In this document: positions 51,353-59,597 of the stretch, one piece after another | Layout of the letters: the number at the start of each line of letters is the position of its first letter | Numbering within the stretch: position 1 is the stretch's first letter | Source: Pseudomonas brassicacearum subsp. brassicacearum | GTDB lineage: Bacteria; Pseudomonadota; Gammaproteobacteria; Pseudomonadales; Pseudomonadaceae | DNA: 64,000 nt | NCBI RefSeq assembly: GCF_008801605.1 | Contig: NZ_VZPJ01000019.1 | Location: forward strand, 47,661-111,660 | Direction: 5' to 3' | Made by a program: the position numbers and the translations under genes | Notes under the pieces: generated by a model | Database searches by the model: none | Seen by the model: the letters and a program-made list of their open reading frames with translations, nothing else | What the model was told of the DNA's origin: nothing

Positions 51353-52001
51353 ACAGTTGATGGGGCTTGAGGCCCCGAACGCGAACACGGCAGCCGGTAA
51401 TAGCGCGCCTGTCACCGGGCCGCTGGGCCTGGCCTCCGGCAAGCAGGTCATGTTCGACTCCACGCTCAAGTTGTTGCTCGACGGCAACAGCACCGTGGTC
51501 ATCCCGGCCTCCCAACAGATCTGGAGCCTGGGCATCGTCGACCTCGGGCAGTCGAACTGGCTGTCGCGCTGCTACATGAACGACGAGGACTACTGGCTGC
51601 AAGTGCACACCAGTGGCGATATCGCCGGGCAGGTCGAGTCGGTGATCCTGTTCAACTACCTCAGCTACGTCACGATCAACAGTGAAGCGGAGTTGCGTCG
51701 CCTGGCCGGCCCCGAAAGCCTGATCGGCCTGCCGACCTACACCCACGACGGCGTCGAGTACACCCGCGAGTGGGGCACCGAGGCTGGCCAGACAGAACTG
51801 GTGACGTTGAGCGAGCGCGTGAGCAACCCGGATGAGTCCTACAGCGTCGAGCACCGTTCGATGCTGTACGCCCGCGACACTGGCCTGACGGATCGCCGGG
51901 AGTTCCTGCTGTTCTCTGTCGAAGAGGACGCCGAAGGCACCGTCAGCCTGAGCACTTCGCTGGGTATTTCGCTGTACACCACTGACCTGAACACTCTTTG
52001 A
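51339..52001 (+). CDS. yjfK: YjfK-type DUF2491 protein
   Basis: A 220-residue cytosolic protein, starting behind an AAGGAA site inside the channel gene. DUF2491 landmarks are MGWFKQLMGLE at the N-terminus, LGIVDLGQSNWLSRCYMND and YTREWGTEAGQTELVTLSE. No membrane segment or known catalytic motif. The family travels with PspA-like proteins and DUF350, so a cytosolic adaptor role at the membrane is a reasonable guess. Confidence 0.84.
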   Translation: MGWFKQLMGLEAPNANTAAGNSAPVTGPLGLASGKQVMFDSTLKLLLDGNSTVVIPASQQIWSLGIVDLGQSNWLSRCYMNDEDYWLQVHTSGDIAGQVESVILFNYLSYVTINSEAELRRLAGPESLIGLPTYTHDGVEYTREWGTEAGQTELVTLSERVSNPDESYSVEHRSMLYARDTGLTDRREFLLFSVEEDAEGTVSLSTSLGISLYTTDLNTL

Positions 52002-52016
52002 ATAAGGAAGAAGTCC

Positions 52017-52445
52017 ATGCTTGAAGCGCTCTCCATTTCCCTGAACAAGGCCGCCGTGTTCGGCTTCGTCCTGTACATCCTCGGCGCCGCGGTGCTGTTC
52101 GCGCTGTTTCAGTTCATCTACATCCATGTCACGCCACACAAAGAGTTCGAACTGATCCGTTCGGGCAACGTGGCTGCGGCCATCGCCCTGAGCGGTGCCC
52201 TCATTGGTTTCGCCATCCCGGCCAGCAACGTGATTGCCTACTCGATCAGCCTGCTGGATTTCGTCGTCTGGGCAGTGATCGCCGCTGTCGTTCAGTTGTT
52301 GGCGTTCCTGGTGACCAGCCTGGTGCTCAAGGGCGCTTCCGCGCGCATCAAGAACGGTGAAATCGCCGCCGGTATCTACATCGCTGCCGTGGCCATCAGC
52401 GTCGGCATGTTGAACGCCGCGTGCATGACGCCTTCCACGAACTGA
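52017..52445 (+). CDS. yjfL: YjfL-type DUF350 membrane protein
   Basis: A 142-residue integral membrane protein with four helices (about residues 15-37, 50-72, 80-103 and 115-137). It has the DUF350 pattern of a conserved small/polar repeat, visible as NVAAAIALSGALIGFAIPAS and again as KNGEIAAGIYIAAVAISVG, which reads like an internal duplication. Biochemical role unknown. It lies 15 bases after yjfK and 19 bases before yjfM. Confidence 0.85.
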   Translation: MLEALSISLNKAAVFGFVLYILGAAVLFALFQFIYIHVTPHKEFELIRSGNVAAAIALSGALIGFAIPASNVIAYSISLLDFVVWAVIAAVVQLLAFLVTSLVLKGASARIKNGEIAAGIYIAAVAISVGMLNAACMTPSTN

Positions 52446-52464
52446 TTGCGCCACGGAGAACCCG

Positions 52465-53166
52465 ATGAAACGAAGCAAGTACGTCCAGCTTTCGCTGGCC
52501 GCGTCGGTCGCCCTGGCGATATCCGGCTGCGGGCCAACGGAAAAAACCTACAAGTTGCAGAAGAAGTACAACTTCCAGTCCGTCCAGCAATGTGTCGATG
52601 AAAAGCTGCCGGTGGACATTTGTTCCAACGCCTACATGAGCGCCTTGTCTGAGCATCGTCGCATTGCCCCGGTATACGACAGCCAGGCCGATTGCGATGC
52701 CGACTTTGTTCCCGATTGGTGCCAGCAGGACTCGGCCGGCAAGTTCATCCCCAAGCTGGGCGGTTTCGAGTTGAGCGCCGATGGCGAGGTCACGCAAACC
52801 GAGGTCGACGCCGCCCGGGCTCAATTGCCGGCTTCGGAAGCGAACGTGGGTGGTTCAGGCTTCGGCAACCTGCTGACCGGCATGCTGATCGGCAACATGT
52901 TGAGCGGCCACCGCAGCAGTTATTACTCCGAGCCGGTCTACCGTTACCGTGATGATCGCGGCAACTTCGGGTCCTCGACGCTCAGCCAGCGGGTGTCCAG
53001 TGGCTCGACCTTTACCAAGTCCAACCAGGCGCGGTATGGCAGCTACACCGACTCCGTCAAGAGCAGCAAGGCGATGTCCGTCGCTTCGTCCACGTCTCGC
53101 GGTGGCTTCGGCAGCCAGTCCAGTGCCCGCAGCGGTTGGGGCGGTTCGAGCAGCTCCGGCGGTTGA
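52465..53166 (+). CDS. yjfM: YjfM-type DUF1190 lipoprotein
   Basis: A 233-residue lipoprotein. Signal peptide LSLAASVALAISGC gives a lipobox with Cys21 or so. The DUF1190 part has paired cysteines (VQQCVDEKLPVDICSNAY, QADCDADFVPDWCQQD) likely to form disulfides. A glycine/serine-rich tail (SGGFGSQSSARSGWGGSS-like) suggests a flexible, surface-facing end. It would place part of the system in the outer membrane or periplasm, facing the DUF350 protein. Twelve bases separate it from the ATP-grasp gene. Confidence 0.84.
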   Translation: MKRSKYVQLSLAASVALAISGCGPTEKTYKLQKKYNFQSVQQCVDEKLPVDICSNAYMSALSEHRRIAPVYDSQADCDADFVPDWCQQDSAGKFIPKLGGFELSADGEVTQTEVDAARAQLPASEANVGGSGFGNLLTGMLIGNMLSGHRSSYYSEPVYRYRDDRGNFGSSTLSQRVSSGSTFTKSNQARYGSYTDSVKSSKAMSVASSTSRGGFGSQSSARSGWGGSSSSGG

Positions 53167-53178
53167 GGAACCAGCGCC

Positions 53179-54336
53179 ATGAAGAAGATCCATTGCGCAG
53201 AACGTCATGACTGGAAACAGACCGCCGAGCAGCTCGGCTTTCTGTTCCACACCATCGACGACGAGCCCTATTGGGACGAAAGCGCGTACTACCAGTTCAC
53301 CCTCAAGCAGATCGAGGACGACCTGGAAGACCCGACCAGCGAGATCCATGAGATGTGCATGGACCTCGTGGCCCGCGTGGTCCAGAGCGAAGAATTGCTG
53401 GAGCGCCTGAGCATTCCCGCGCCGTTCTTCGACCTGGTGCGCACTTCATGGCTCGAAGGTCACCCGCACCTGTATGGGCGCATGGATTTCTCCTACAACG
53501 GCACGGGCCCGGCCAAGCTGCTGGAACTCAACTACGACACGCCGACCAGCCTCTATGAGGCCGCGGCGTTCCAGTGGGGTTGGCTGGAGCAATGCATCGA
53601 GCGCGGTTTGCTGCCCAAGCATGCCGACCAGTTCAACAGCATCGACACCAAGCTGCACCAGGCCTTTGCCCAGTTACAGCTCAAAGAGCCGTTTTATTTC
53701 GCCTCGATGAAAGGCTCGGTGGAAGACAAGGGCACCACGGACTACTTGCGCCTGATCGCGGAAAAAGTCGGCATTGAATCGCGGCACATCGATATCGAAG
53801 ACATCGGCCTCAACAGTGACGGGCGTTTTGTTGACCTGGAAGAACGCTGGATTCCGCACCTGTTCAAGCTGCATGCCTGGGAGTTCATCTTCCACGAGCC
53901 GTTTGGTGAAGCGATTGCCCAGTGCGATACGCAGTTTTTCGAGCCGGCCTGGAAGTCGATCATCTCGAACAAAGGCATCCTGCCGCTGCTGTGGGAATTC
54001 AATAAAGGCCATCCGAACCTGCTCGCGGCCCACCTGGATACCGACACGAGCAAAGCGGTGCCCAAGGGCTGGGTGCGCAAGCCGTTCTTTTCCCGGGAAG
54101 GTGCCAACATCGAGCTGCAGACCGCTGATGGCCTGATCGTAAAAGAAGACGGCCCCTACACCGACGCCCCATTCATCCTCCAGGAATTCGCGCCACTGCC
54201 ACGCTTTGGCGACAGCTACACCCTGATCGGCTCCTGGGTCATCGGCGACCAGGCCGCCGGCATTGGCGTGCGGGAAGACAACAGCCTGATCACCAAGGAT
54301 TCAAGCCGGTTCTTGCCGCACCTGATCCTCGACTGA
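53179..54336 (+). CDS. yjfC: Glutathionylspermidine synthase-like ATP-grasp amide ligase (YjfC-like)
   Basis: A 385-residue cytosolic ATP-grasp enzyme matching the synthetase domain of glutathionylspermidine synthase. Landmarks are DFSYNGTGPAKLLELNYDTP, LLPLLWEFNKGHPNLLAA, GWVRKPFFSREGANIEL (nucleotide-binding Lys and glycine loop) and VKEDGPYTDAPFILQEF. There is no amidase half, so the enzyme should only join a carboxylate to an amine at the expense of ATP. The substrate is unknown; polyamine-peptide conjugation is the family precedent. It is the last gene of the yjf-type operon, pointing to a small-molecule or protein modification as the operon's output. Confidence 0.87.
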   Translation: MKKIHCAERHDWKQTAEQLGFLFHTIDDEPYWDESAYYQFTLKQIEDDLEDPTSEIHEMCMDLVARVVQSEELLERLSIPAPFFDLVRTSWLEGHPHLYGRMDFSYNGTGPAKLLELNYDTPTSLYEAAAFQWGWLEQCIERGLLPKHADQFNSIDTKLHQAFAQLQLKEPFYFASMKGSVEDKGTTDYLRLIAEKVGIESRHIDIEDIGLNSDGRFVDLEERWIPHLFKLHAWEFIFHEPFGEAIAQCDTQFFEPAWKSIISNKGILPLLWEFNKGHPNLLAAHLDTDTSKAVPKGWVRKPFFSREGANIELQTADGLIVKEDGPYTDAPFILQEFAPLPRFGDSYTLIGSWVIGDQAAGIGVREDNSLITKDSSRFLPHLILD

Positions 54337-54359
54337 TTCTCCCTCCACACCCAAACCCC

Positions 54360-54449
54360 TGTGGGAGCGAGCTTGCTCGCGATGGCGGTGGACCAGTCAA
54401 CATCGATGTTGACTGACCTGGCCCTATCGCGAGCAAGCTCGCTCCCACA
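54360..54449. repeat. REP inverted pair
   Basis: Facing consensus REP units between the convergent yjfC and ynbB-like genes. Confidence 0.85.
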
Positions 54450-54475
54450 GGTTTAGGTGTTCGTCACAGGCTTTT

Positions 54476-55408
54476 TCAGGTCCACCAGTACCGCACCAGG
54501 TGGAAGAAGATCGGCGCCGCGAAGCAGACCGAGTCCAACCGGTCGAGCATGCCGCCGTGGCCTTCGATCATATGGCCCCAGTCCTTGACGCCGCGGTCGC
54601 GCTTGATCGCTGACATGACGATGCCGCCAGCGAACCCCAGCAAGTTGATCAGCAAGGCGATGAGGAACGACTGCCAGGGATTGAACGGCGTGATCCACCA
54701 CAGCGCGCCACCGATCAGCGAGGCCAGGAAAATGCCGCCGACAAACCCTTCCACGGTTTTCGAGGGCGACAGGTTCGGCGCGATCTTGTGTTTGCCGAAC
54801 AGCTTGCCGCAGACGTACTGCAACACATCCGAGAGCTGCACCACGATCACCAGATACGCGATCAGCAACAGGTTGCGCCCTTCGAAACCGGCGATGTCCA
54901 ACGTCAGCAGGGCCGGGACGAAGGAGATGCAGAACACCGCGATCATCAAGCCCCACTGAACCTTGGAAGCGCGCTCCAGGAAGTGCGTGCTGTCGCCGCC
55001 CAGAGACGCCAGGATCGGCAGCAGCAGGAACACATACACCGGGATGAAGATCGAAAACAGCCCGTACCAGTCGTAGTAGATCAACAGGTATTGCAGCGGC
55101 AGCGCCAGGTAGAACGCGGCCACCAGGGCCGGATAATCACTGCGCCGGGTCGGTGTCAGGGTCAGGAATTCTCGCAGGGCGTAGAACGACACCGCGTAGA
55201 ACAACAGGATCACCGCCGCGTTGCCGAGCCAGAACGCGATGCCGATCACCAGCACCATGATCCACCAGGCATTGATCCGCGCATTGAGGTTGTCGATGAC
55301 GGAATTCGGCGCGCCTTTGGTCCGCAGCCTGAGAATGAAACCGATCAACGAAGCCAGCACCAGAATGGCGCCGATCCCGCCAAACAACATCAGGGTATAT
55401 CGATCCAT
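54476..55408 (-). CDS. ynbB: CdsA-like phosphatidate cytidylyltransferase (YnbB-like)
   Basis: A 310-residue polytopic inner-membrane enzyme with about eight helices. The C-terminal CdsA signature is complete (SAIKRDRGVKDWGHMIEGHG, then GMLDRLDS). It makes CDP-diacylglycerol from phosphatidate and CTP. A housekeeping CdsA normally lies near dxr/bamA, so this is a second copy serving the ynb-type cluster. The start at ATG 55408 is 1 base from the end of the upstream acyltransferase gene. Confidence 0.87.
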   Translation of the reverse strand: MDRYTLMLFGGIGAILVLASLIGFILRLRTKGAPNSVIDNLNARINAWWIMVLVIGIAFWLGNAAVILLFYAVSFYALREFLTLTPTRRSDYPALVAAFYLALPLQYLLIYYDWYGLFSIFIPVYVFLLLPILASLGGDSTHFLERASKVQWGLMIAVFCISFVPALLTLDIAGFEGRNLLLIAYLVIVVQLSDVLQYVCGKLFGKHKIAPNLSPSKTVEGFVGGIFLASLIGGALWWITPFNPWQSFLIALLINLLGFAGGIVMSAIKRDRGVKDWGHMIEGHGGMLDRLDSVCFAAPIFFHLVRYWWT

Positions 55409-55409
55409 G

Positions 55410-56030
55410 TCAGACGTGCTCCGGGGCCAGTGCCAGCAGCGCGGCGCGGCTGCGTTCAAGAAATTGCTCTTTGCTTTCACCTTCTTCGATGCACAGCGGC
55501 GCGCCGAAACTGGTGGTGCATAACAGCGGCAGAGGCAGTACCCGACCTTTGGGCATGACGCGGTTGAGGTTGGCGATCCACACCGGGATCACCTCGACCT
55601 CGGGGTGATTCTTCATCAAGTGATAGATCCCGCTCTTGAAGGGCAACAGGCCTTCCTCCGGATTGCGCGTGCCTTCCGGAAAGATGATCAGCGAGTCGCC
55701 GTTTTCCAGCGCATCGAGCATCGGCTGCAATGGGCTGTAGGAAGGATCCTTGCGCTCGCGGTCCACCAGCACGCCGTTGAACACCCGGTTGATGATGTAG
55801 CGCCGCACCGGGCTGGTTTGCCAATAGTCGGCTCCCGCCACCGGGCGGGTGAGCTTGCGTAGCGCCGGCGGCAGCGAGGCCCAGAGCAACACGAAGTCAC
55901 CGTGGCTGCTGTGGTTGGCGAAGTAGATCCGCTGCACCGGCGTCGGCGCGCAGCCGAGCCACAGGCTGCGAGCGCCCGTGACCATGCGGGCGGCGGAGGT
56001 GATGAGGTTGGCGACCACGGGTTCGAACAT
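55410..56030 (-). CDS. 1-acyl-sn-glycerol-3-phosphate acyltransferase-like
   Basis: A 206-residue PlsC-superfamily acyltransferase. The catalytic NHSSHGD (HX4D) is near residue 39, and FPEGTRNPEEG supplies the second glycerolipid-binding motif. It should acylate lysophosphatidate, providing phosphatidate to the neighbouring CdsA-like enzyme. E. coli ynb does not contain this gene in the same form, so it is an addition that completes the supply of precursor. It lies 9 bases downstream of the small membrane protein gene. Confidence 0.85.
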   Translation of the reverse strand: MFEPVVANLITSAARMVTGARSLWLGCAPTPVQRIYFANHSSHGDFVLLWASLPPALRKLTRPVAGADYWQTSPVRRYIINRVFNGVLVDRERKDPSYSPLQPMLDALENGDSLIIFPEGTRNPEEGLLPFKSGIYHLMKNHPEVEVIPVWIANLNRVMPKGRVLPLPLLCTTSFGAPLCIEEGESKEQFLERSRAALLALAPEHV

Positions 56031-56039
56031 GAGGATTCC

Positions 56040-56495
56040 TTATCCTGAGAAAGCTAGCCAGGGACTGGCCAGGATGAAGCCCAGCGTCAAGACAACTTGT
56101 GCAGCCAGCAACCGCGATTGCCGGCGCAGCAGCAACAACGCGCCGTGCCGGCGTTCGGTCCACAGACGGCCTGCACGTGCGGCCGGTTGCAGGCCCAGCG
56201 AGGTGAGGGCCTGGTCCAAGGTATAGGTGCGTTCGGCCAGGGATTGGGTGCTGTCAGCCATGCGCTGGAACAGATCGGCATCGAATGCCACGCGCAGCGC
56301 CCAGTATTTCTCCAGCACGCCGAGGACGATCAGTACGGCACTCAACAGCAGCAACCACGGATCGATAACGCCCACCAGCCATTGGCCCAGTCCTACCAGC
56401 GCTGCCAGCAGCGTCAGCCCGGTGGACAGCTGATCCAGCGAATGGCCCCGGCGCAACAGACTCGCCACGGTGTGGAGCTCCATATCAGTGATCAT
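56040..56495 (-). CDS. Small membrane protein of the ynb-type cluster
   Basis: A 151-residue membrane protein with two closely spaced helices after the basic N-terminus (LLAALVGLGQWLVGV and PWLLLLSAVLIVLGVLE) and a third at the C-terminus (VVLTLGFILASPWLAF). The loop between is polar and helical. I recognise no family. The ATG at 56495 follows a GGGGGA site and overlaps the upstream phosphatase stop as ATGA; ATG 56483 is an alternative. Confidence 0.65.
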   Translation of the reverse strand: MITDMELHTVASLLRRGHSLDQLSTGLTLLAALVGLGQWLVGVIDPWLLLLSAVLIVLGVLEKYWALRVAFDADLFQRMADSTQSLAERTYTLDQALTSLGLQPAARAGRLWTERRHGALLLLRRQSRLLAAQVVLTLGFILASPWLAFSG

Positions 56496-57829
56496 GGATA
56501 TTCCCCCTGTGCTGTGGATAACTGTTCCAGCGCGCGACGGTGCGCCGCGTGCAAGACGATACGCGGTCGAGCGCGCTGGATTTGCACGATCGCCGCGTCA
56601 ACGTTCGCTGCCCGCCCACTGTGCAACAACCAGGCAACTACCGCCGTGGCGCTGCGCGAATAACCCAGGGCGCAGCAGACCAGCACCGGTCCGTGCTGGC
56701 GCAGGCTTTCGATGGCTTCTGCCGCTTTCAGGCATTGCTCGGCGGTCGGAGCGGTCAGGTCGAGCACCGGCAATGAGCGATAGGCGACGCCCGTGCTGTC
56801 CATGGACAGTTCTGCGCAGAGGTCGAGCACCCCGGTAAACGCACTGTCCTTCAGCTCCATCGGCGTGGGGATGCGCCCCAGCCAGACGTTATCCGCCACC
56901 TGGTCCGGCTGCGGATGCCTGCGCGTCCAACTGCGCGAATTGATCCACGCCGCCGCCAGATAAGGCGCCAGCAACCAACGCGCCGCCGGACTCAAGCGGC
57001 CGTCGGCACGCTTCTGGAAACCGTCGGCACCGAACAACAGGTAATTCAGCGCCACCATGAGCACCGCGACCGCCGGCCAGATCAGCCAGAGCCACGCGCC
57101 GCCGAAGGCAAACGCCGGGATGAACAGCGCCGCCGCGCCCAAGCCATAACGCAAGGCCAAGCGTCGGCGGGCAGGATCTACCGCCAGCCGCGCACTCAGC
57201 AGCGGACTCGGACGGTCCAGCGGCCACAGCCAGACACACAGCCAACCGGCCAGCGCGCCCGTGGGCAGGTCAATGAAGTGATGTTGATAAGTGGTCAGCA
57301 CCGACACGCCGATCAACGCGAACCAACCGTGCATCACCCAGCGCCAGAAGCCCTGCAGATGCCGCTGATAACAGACCCACAGCACCACCAGCAACGCGAT
57401 GTGCAGCGACGGCGCCTGGTTGAACGGCTTGTCGAAACCCGCCAGCACTTCGAACAACCAACCGAACACCCCGTCCATTTCCGGACGGGGGAAGGTGAAG
57501 CGCAACGGCCAGAGCAGGAAGCAACTGACCGCAATCGCCTGGGCCGTGAGCAGGCGCAAGGCGTGGCGCTTGAGTTCTTCGCGGCTGGTGGGCAACAGCA
57601 AGGACAGGCCGTACAGCAGATCAATCGACCAGTAAGGCACGATGGTCCAGGCCATGAACGGCATGTGGCTTTCCCAGGCGAACACCAGCGTGCCGACGTC
57701 GTCACGCTGGGACGTGACCCAGGTGGCGAAGCCATAGGTGGTGAAGAACAGCGGCGCCAGCAACAGCAGCCACAGCACCGCCGGTTTCAGCAGTGCGGGC
57801 TCGCGGGCCGAGGCGATGACGGCGCTCAT
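56492..57829 (-). CDS. ynbD: PAP2/dual-specificity phosphatase fusion (YnbD-like)
   Basis: A 445-residue protein. The first about 290 residues are a PAP2-like membrane domain with several helices and the motifs PSLHIALLVVLWV and YQHHFIDLPTGALAG (the His-xxx-Asp pair). The C-terminal domain is a dual-specificity phosphatase with the intact CALGYSR (Cys-x5-Arg) loop. Two phosphatase activities of different chemistry in one membrane protein suit removal of phosphate from a phospholipid intermediate. The start at 57829 shares its first base with the upstream stop (TAATG). Confidence 0.84.
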   Translation of the reverse strand: MSAVIASAREPALLKPAVLWLLLLAPLFFTTYGFATWVTSQRDDVGTLVFAWESHMPFMAWTIVPYWSIDLLYGLSLLLPTSREELKRHALRLLTAQAIAVSCFLLWPLRFTFPRPEMDGVFGWLFEVLAGFDKPFNQAPSLHIALLVVLWVCYQRHLQGFWRWVMHGWFALIGVSVLTTYQHHFIDLPTGALAGWLCVWLWPLDRPSPLLSARLAVDPARRRLALRYGLGAAALFIPAFAFGGAWLWLIWPAVAVLMVALNYLLFGADGFQKRADGRLSPAARWLLAPYLAAAWINSRSWTRRHPQPDQVADNVWLGRIPTPMELKDSAFTGVLDLCAELSMDSTGVAYRSLPVLDLTAPTAEQCLKAAEAIESLRQHGPVLVCCALGYSRSATAVVAWLLHSGRAANVDAAIVQIQRARPRIVLHAAHRRALEQLSTAQGEYP

Positions 57830-59586
57830 TACTGCACTCGCTGGGCCAGCGAAACGCTGAAAATGCCCCATTCATCGACCCGCAGGGTGATCTTGCGGAA
57901 GCCCGCCGCCTCAACCAATTGATCCATCTCTGCCTGGGTGCGTCGACGCATCACCCAGGCCTGACCTGCGCGGTGGCTGGTGAGGGCACGGGCGATCAGC
58001 TCCAGTTGCGGGTGCCACGGCTGGCCGGTGTAGACCAGGAAACCGCCAGGCTCCACGGCTTCGGCCAGGCCGGCGAGGGAGCCACCGACCAGTTGGTTGT
58101 CGGCAAACAACTCGTACAGGCCCGACACCACGGCGAGGGTTGGTTTCGGTTCCAACGCTGCCAGATCCTGGCGGTCGAAGGCATCGCCTTTGACGAATCG
58201 GGCGATATCGCCCAAGCCTTTTTCCACGATCAGCGCACTGCCGTCGCGCACGTTGATGTCGCTGTAGTCGCGCAGCAGGATCGACTCGGGCAACGGGCTG
58301 ACGCCTTGCAGCGCTTCGAGAATGTAGCGGCCATGGCCGGCGGCGATGTCGACGATGCGCACCTCGCGGTCTTGGGCGCGCAATTCGGCCATCGCCAGGC
58401 GCAGCAATTCCTCGACGTTCAGCTTGCGTTGGCGAATGCCGCGCCAGCCGATGGAGTTCAGGTAGTTCTGGTCAATCATCTTGCCCAGCGCCGAGGTGCC
58501 GGTGGGGCGGTTGCGGTAGACGTAATCCAGGGTACTGCCGGAGTCGAACCCGGTGTCGAAGCCCAGCTTCACCCCGGCCGACAACTTGCTGCCAAAGCGC
58601 ATGCTGGCGCGGGTCATGCGCCAGTAGAGGTCGCGCAACGAGTTGTGCGGCAGCGGCGTTGCCAGGGTTTCGGCTTCGGCGCAGGTCGCGCCCAGGCGAT
58701 CGGCGTCGAGCAGGGAAGGGCGGTCCAGCGGTCGGGCAAAGTTCTGCAGGATAAAGCGGCGGGCACTGGCAACGGCCGGCGCGCGGTTCTTCTCGCCGAG
58801 GGTGTCGTGGAAGAAACCCGGCAGGATGTGCTTCTCTTTGTGCAGGCTGCCCAGGCGCTCGAAGAACTGCTCCTGGGGTTTGCGGTGCACGACAAAGTCC
58901 GAGCCGGAGATCAACAACTGCGTTGGCACCTGGATCGCCTGGGCATCGGCCACCACGCGGTCGGCGGCTTCGTACAGGCCCAGCAGCACGTTCACCGAAA
59001 TGGCCTTGGTGATCAACGGGTCGCTGTCGTAGGACGCCACGCGCTCCGGGTCATGGCTGAGGAATTTCGCCTTGACGTAGCTGTTGACGAAGAAGTTGCC
59101 ACGCAACTTGCGCATCAGCGCCAGGCCCGGACGGGCGAATGGCACGTAGAGCTTGACCTTGAACGCCGGCGACGCCAGCACCAGCGAGCGAATGCGCGGC
59201 GCGTAGTCGTGGACCCAGGTGGACGCGATCACCGCGCCGACACTTTGTGCGACCACGGCGATGTTTGCTTCGTCGATCTGATGCGCCACGCCGATGTGAT
59301 CGCAGAAGGTCTGCACATCCCGCGCACTGGCGGCAAAGCTCGGGCTGTCGCCTCGTTCGCCAGGCGACTGGCCATGGCCGCGTGCGTCCCAGGCAAAGAA
59401 GTCGAACCCGGGCAGGTCCAGTTCATCCACCAGGTGCGCAATGCGCCCGGAGTGTTCATGACCGCGATGAAACAACAACACAGCCTGGCGGGGCTCACCC
59501 GCCGCCGCGTCGACAGCCGGCCAGTGCCGGTAGAACAACTCCACGCCATCGTGGGTGGTGAACGTCAGTTCCTGGGCTTCGCGCAT
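57829..59586 (-). CDS. ynbC: Alpha/beta hydrolase-methyltransferase fusion (YnbC-like)
   Basis: A 585-residue fusion. The N-terminal half is an alpha/beta hydrolase related to monoacylglycerol lipases (FHRGHEHSGR, FAWDARGHGQSPG, nucleophile elbow VVAQSVGA with Ser115; note Ala-x-Ser-x-Gly instead of Gly-x-Ser-x-Gly). The C-terminal part is a SAM-dependent methyltransferase with motif I IVDIAAGHGRYILEA near residue 410. The substrate is unknown; a lipid or lipid headgroup is likely from context. The start ATG at 59586 has an AAGGAA site; the frame to 59721 overlaps the upstream gene. Confidence 0.86.
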   Translation of the reverse strand: MREAQELTFTTHDGVELFYRHWPAVDAAAGEPRQAVLLFHRGHEHSGRIAHLVDELDLPGFDFFAWDARGHGQSPGERGDSPSFAASARDVQTFCDHIGVAHQIDEANIAVVAQSVGAVIASTWVHDYAPRIRSLVLASPAFKVKLYVPFARPGLALMRKLRGNFFVNSYVKAKFLSHDPERVASYDSDPLITKAISVNVLLGLYEAADRVVADAQAIQVPTQLLISGSDFVVHRKPQEQFFERLGSLHKEKHILPGFFHDTLGEKNRAPAVASARRFILQNFARPLDRPSLLDADRLGATCAEAETLATPLPHNSLRDLYWRMTRASMRFGSKLSAGVKLGFDTGFDSGSTLDYVYRNRPTGTSALGKMIDQNYLNSIGWRGIRQRKLNVEELLRLAMAELRAQDREVRIVDIAAGHGRYILEALQGVSPLPESILLRDYSDINVRDGSALIVEKGLGDIARFVKGDAFDRQDLAALEPKPTLAVVSGLYELFADNQLVGGSLAGLAEAVEPGGFLVYTGQPWHPQLELIARALTSHRAGQAWVMRRRTQAEMDQLVEAAGFRKITLRVDEWGIFSVSLAQRVQ

Positions 59587-59597
59587 TGCAAGTTCCT

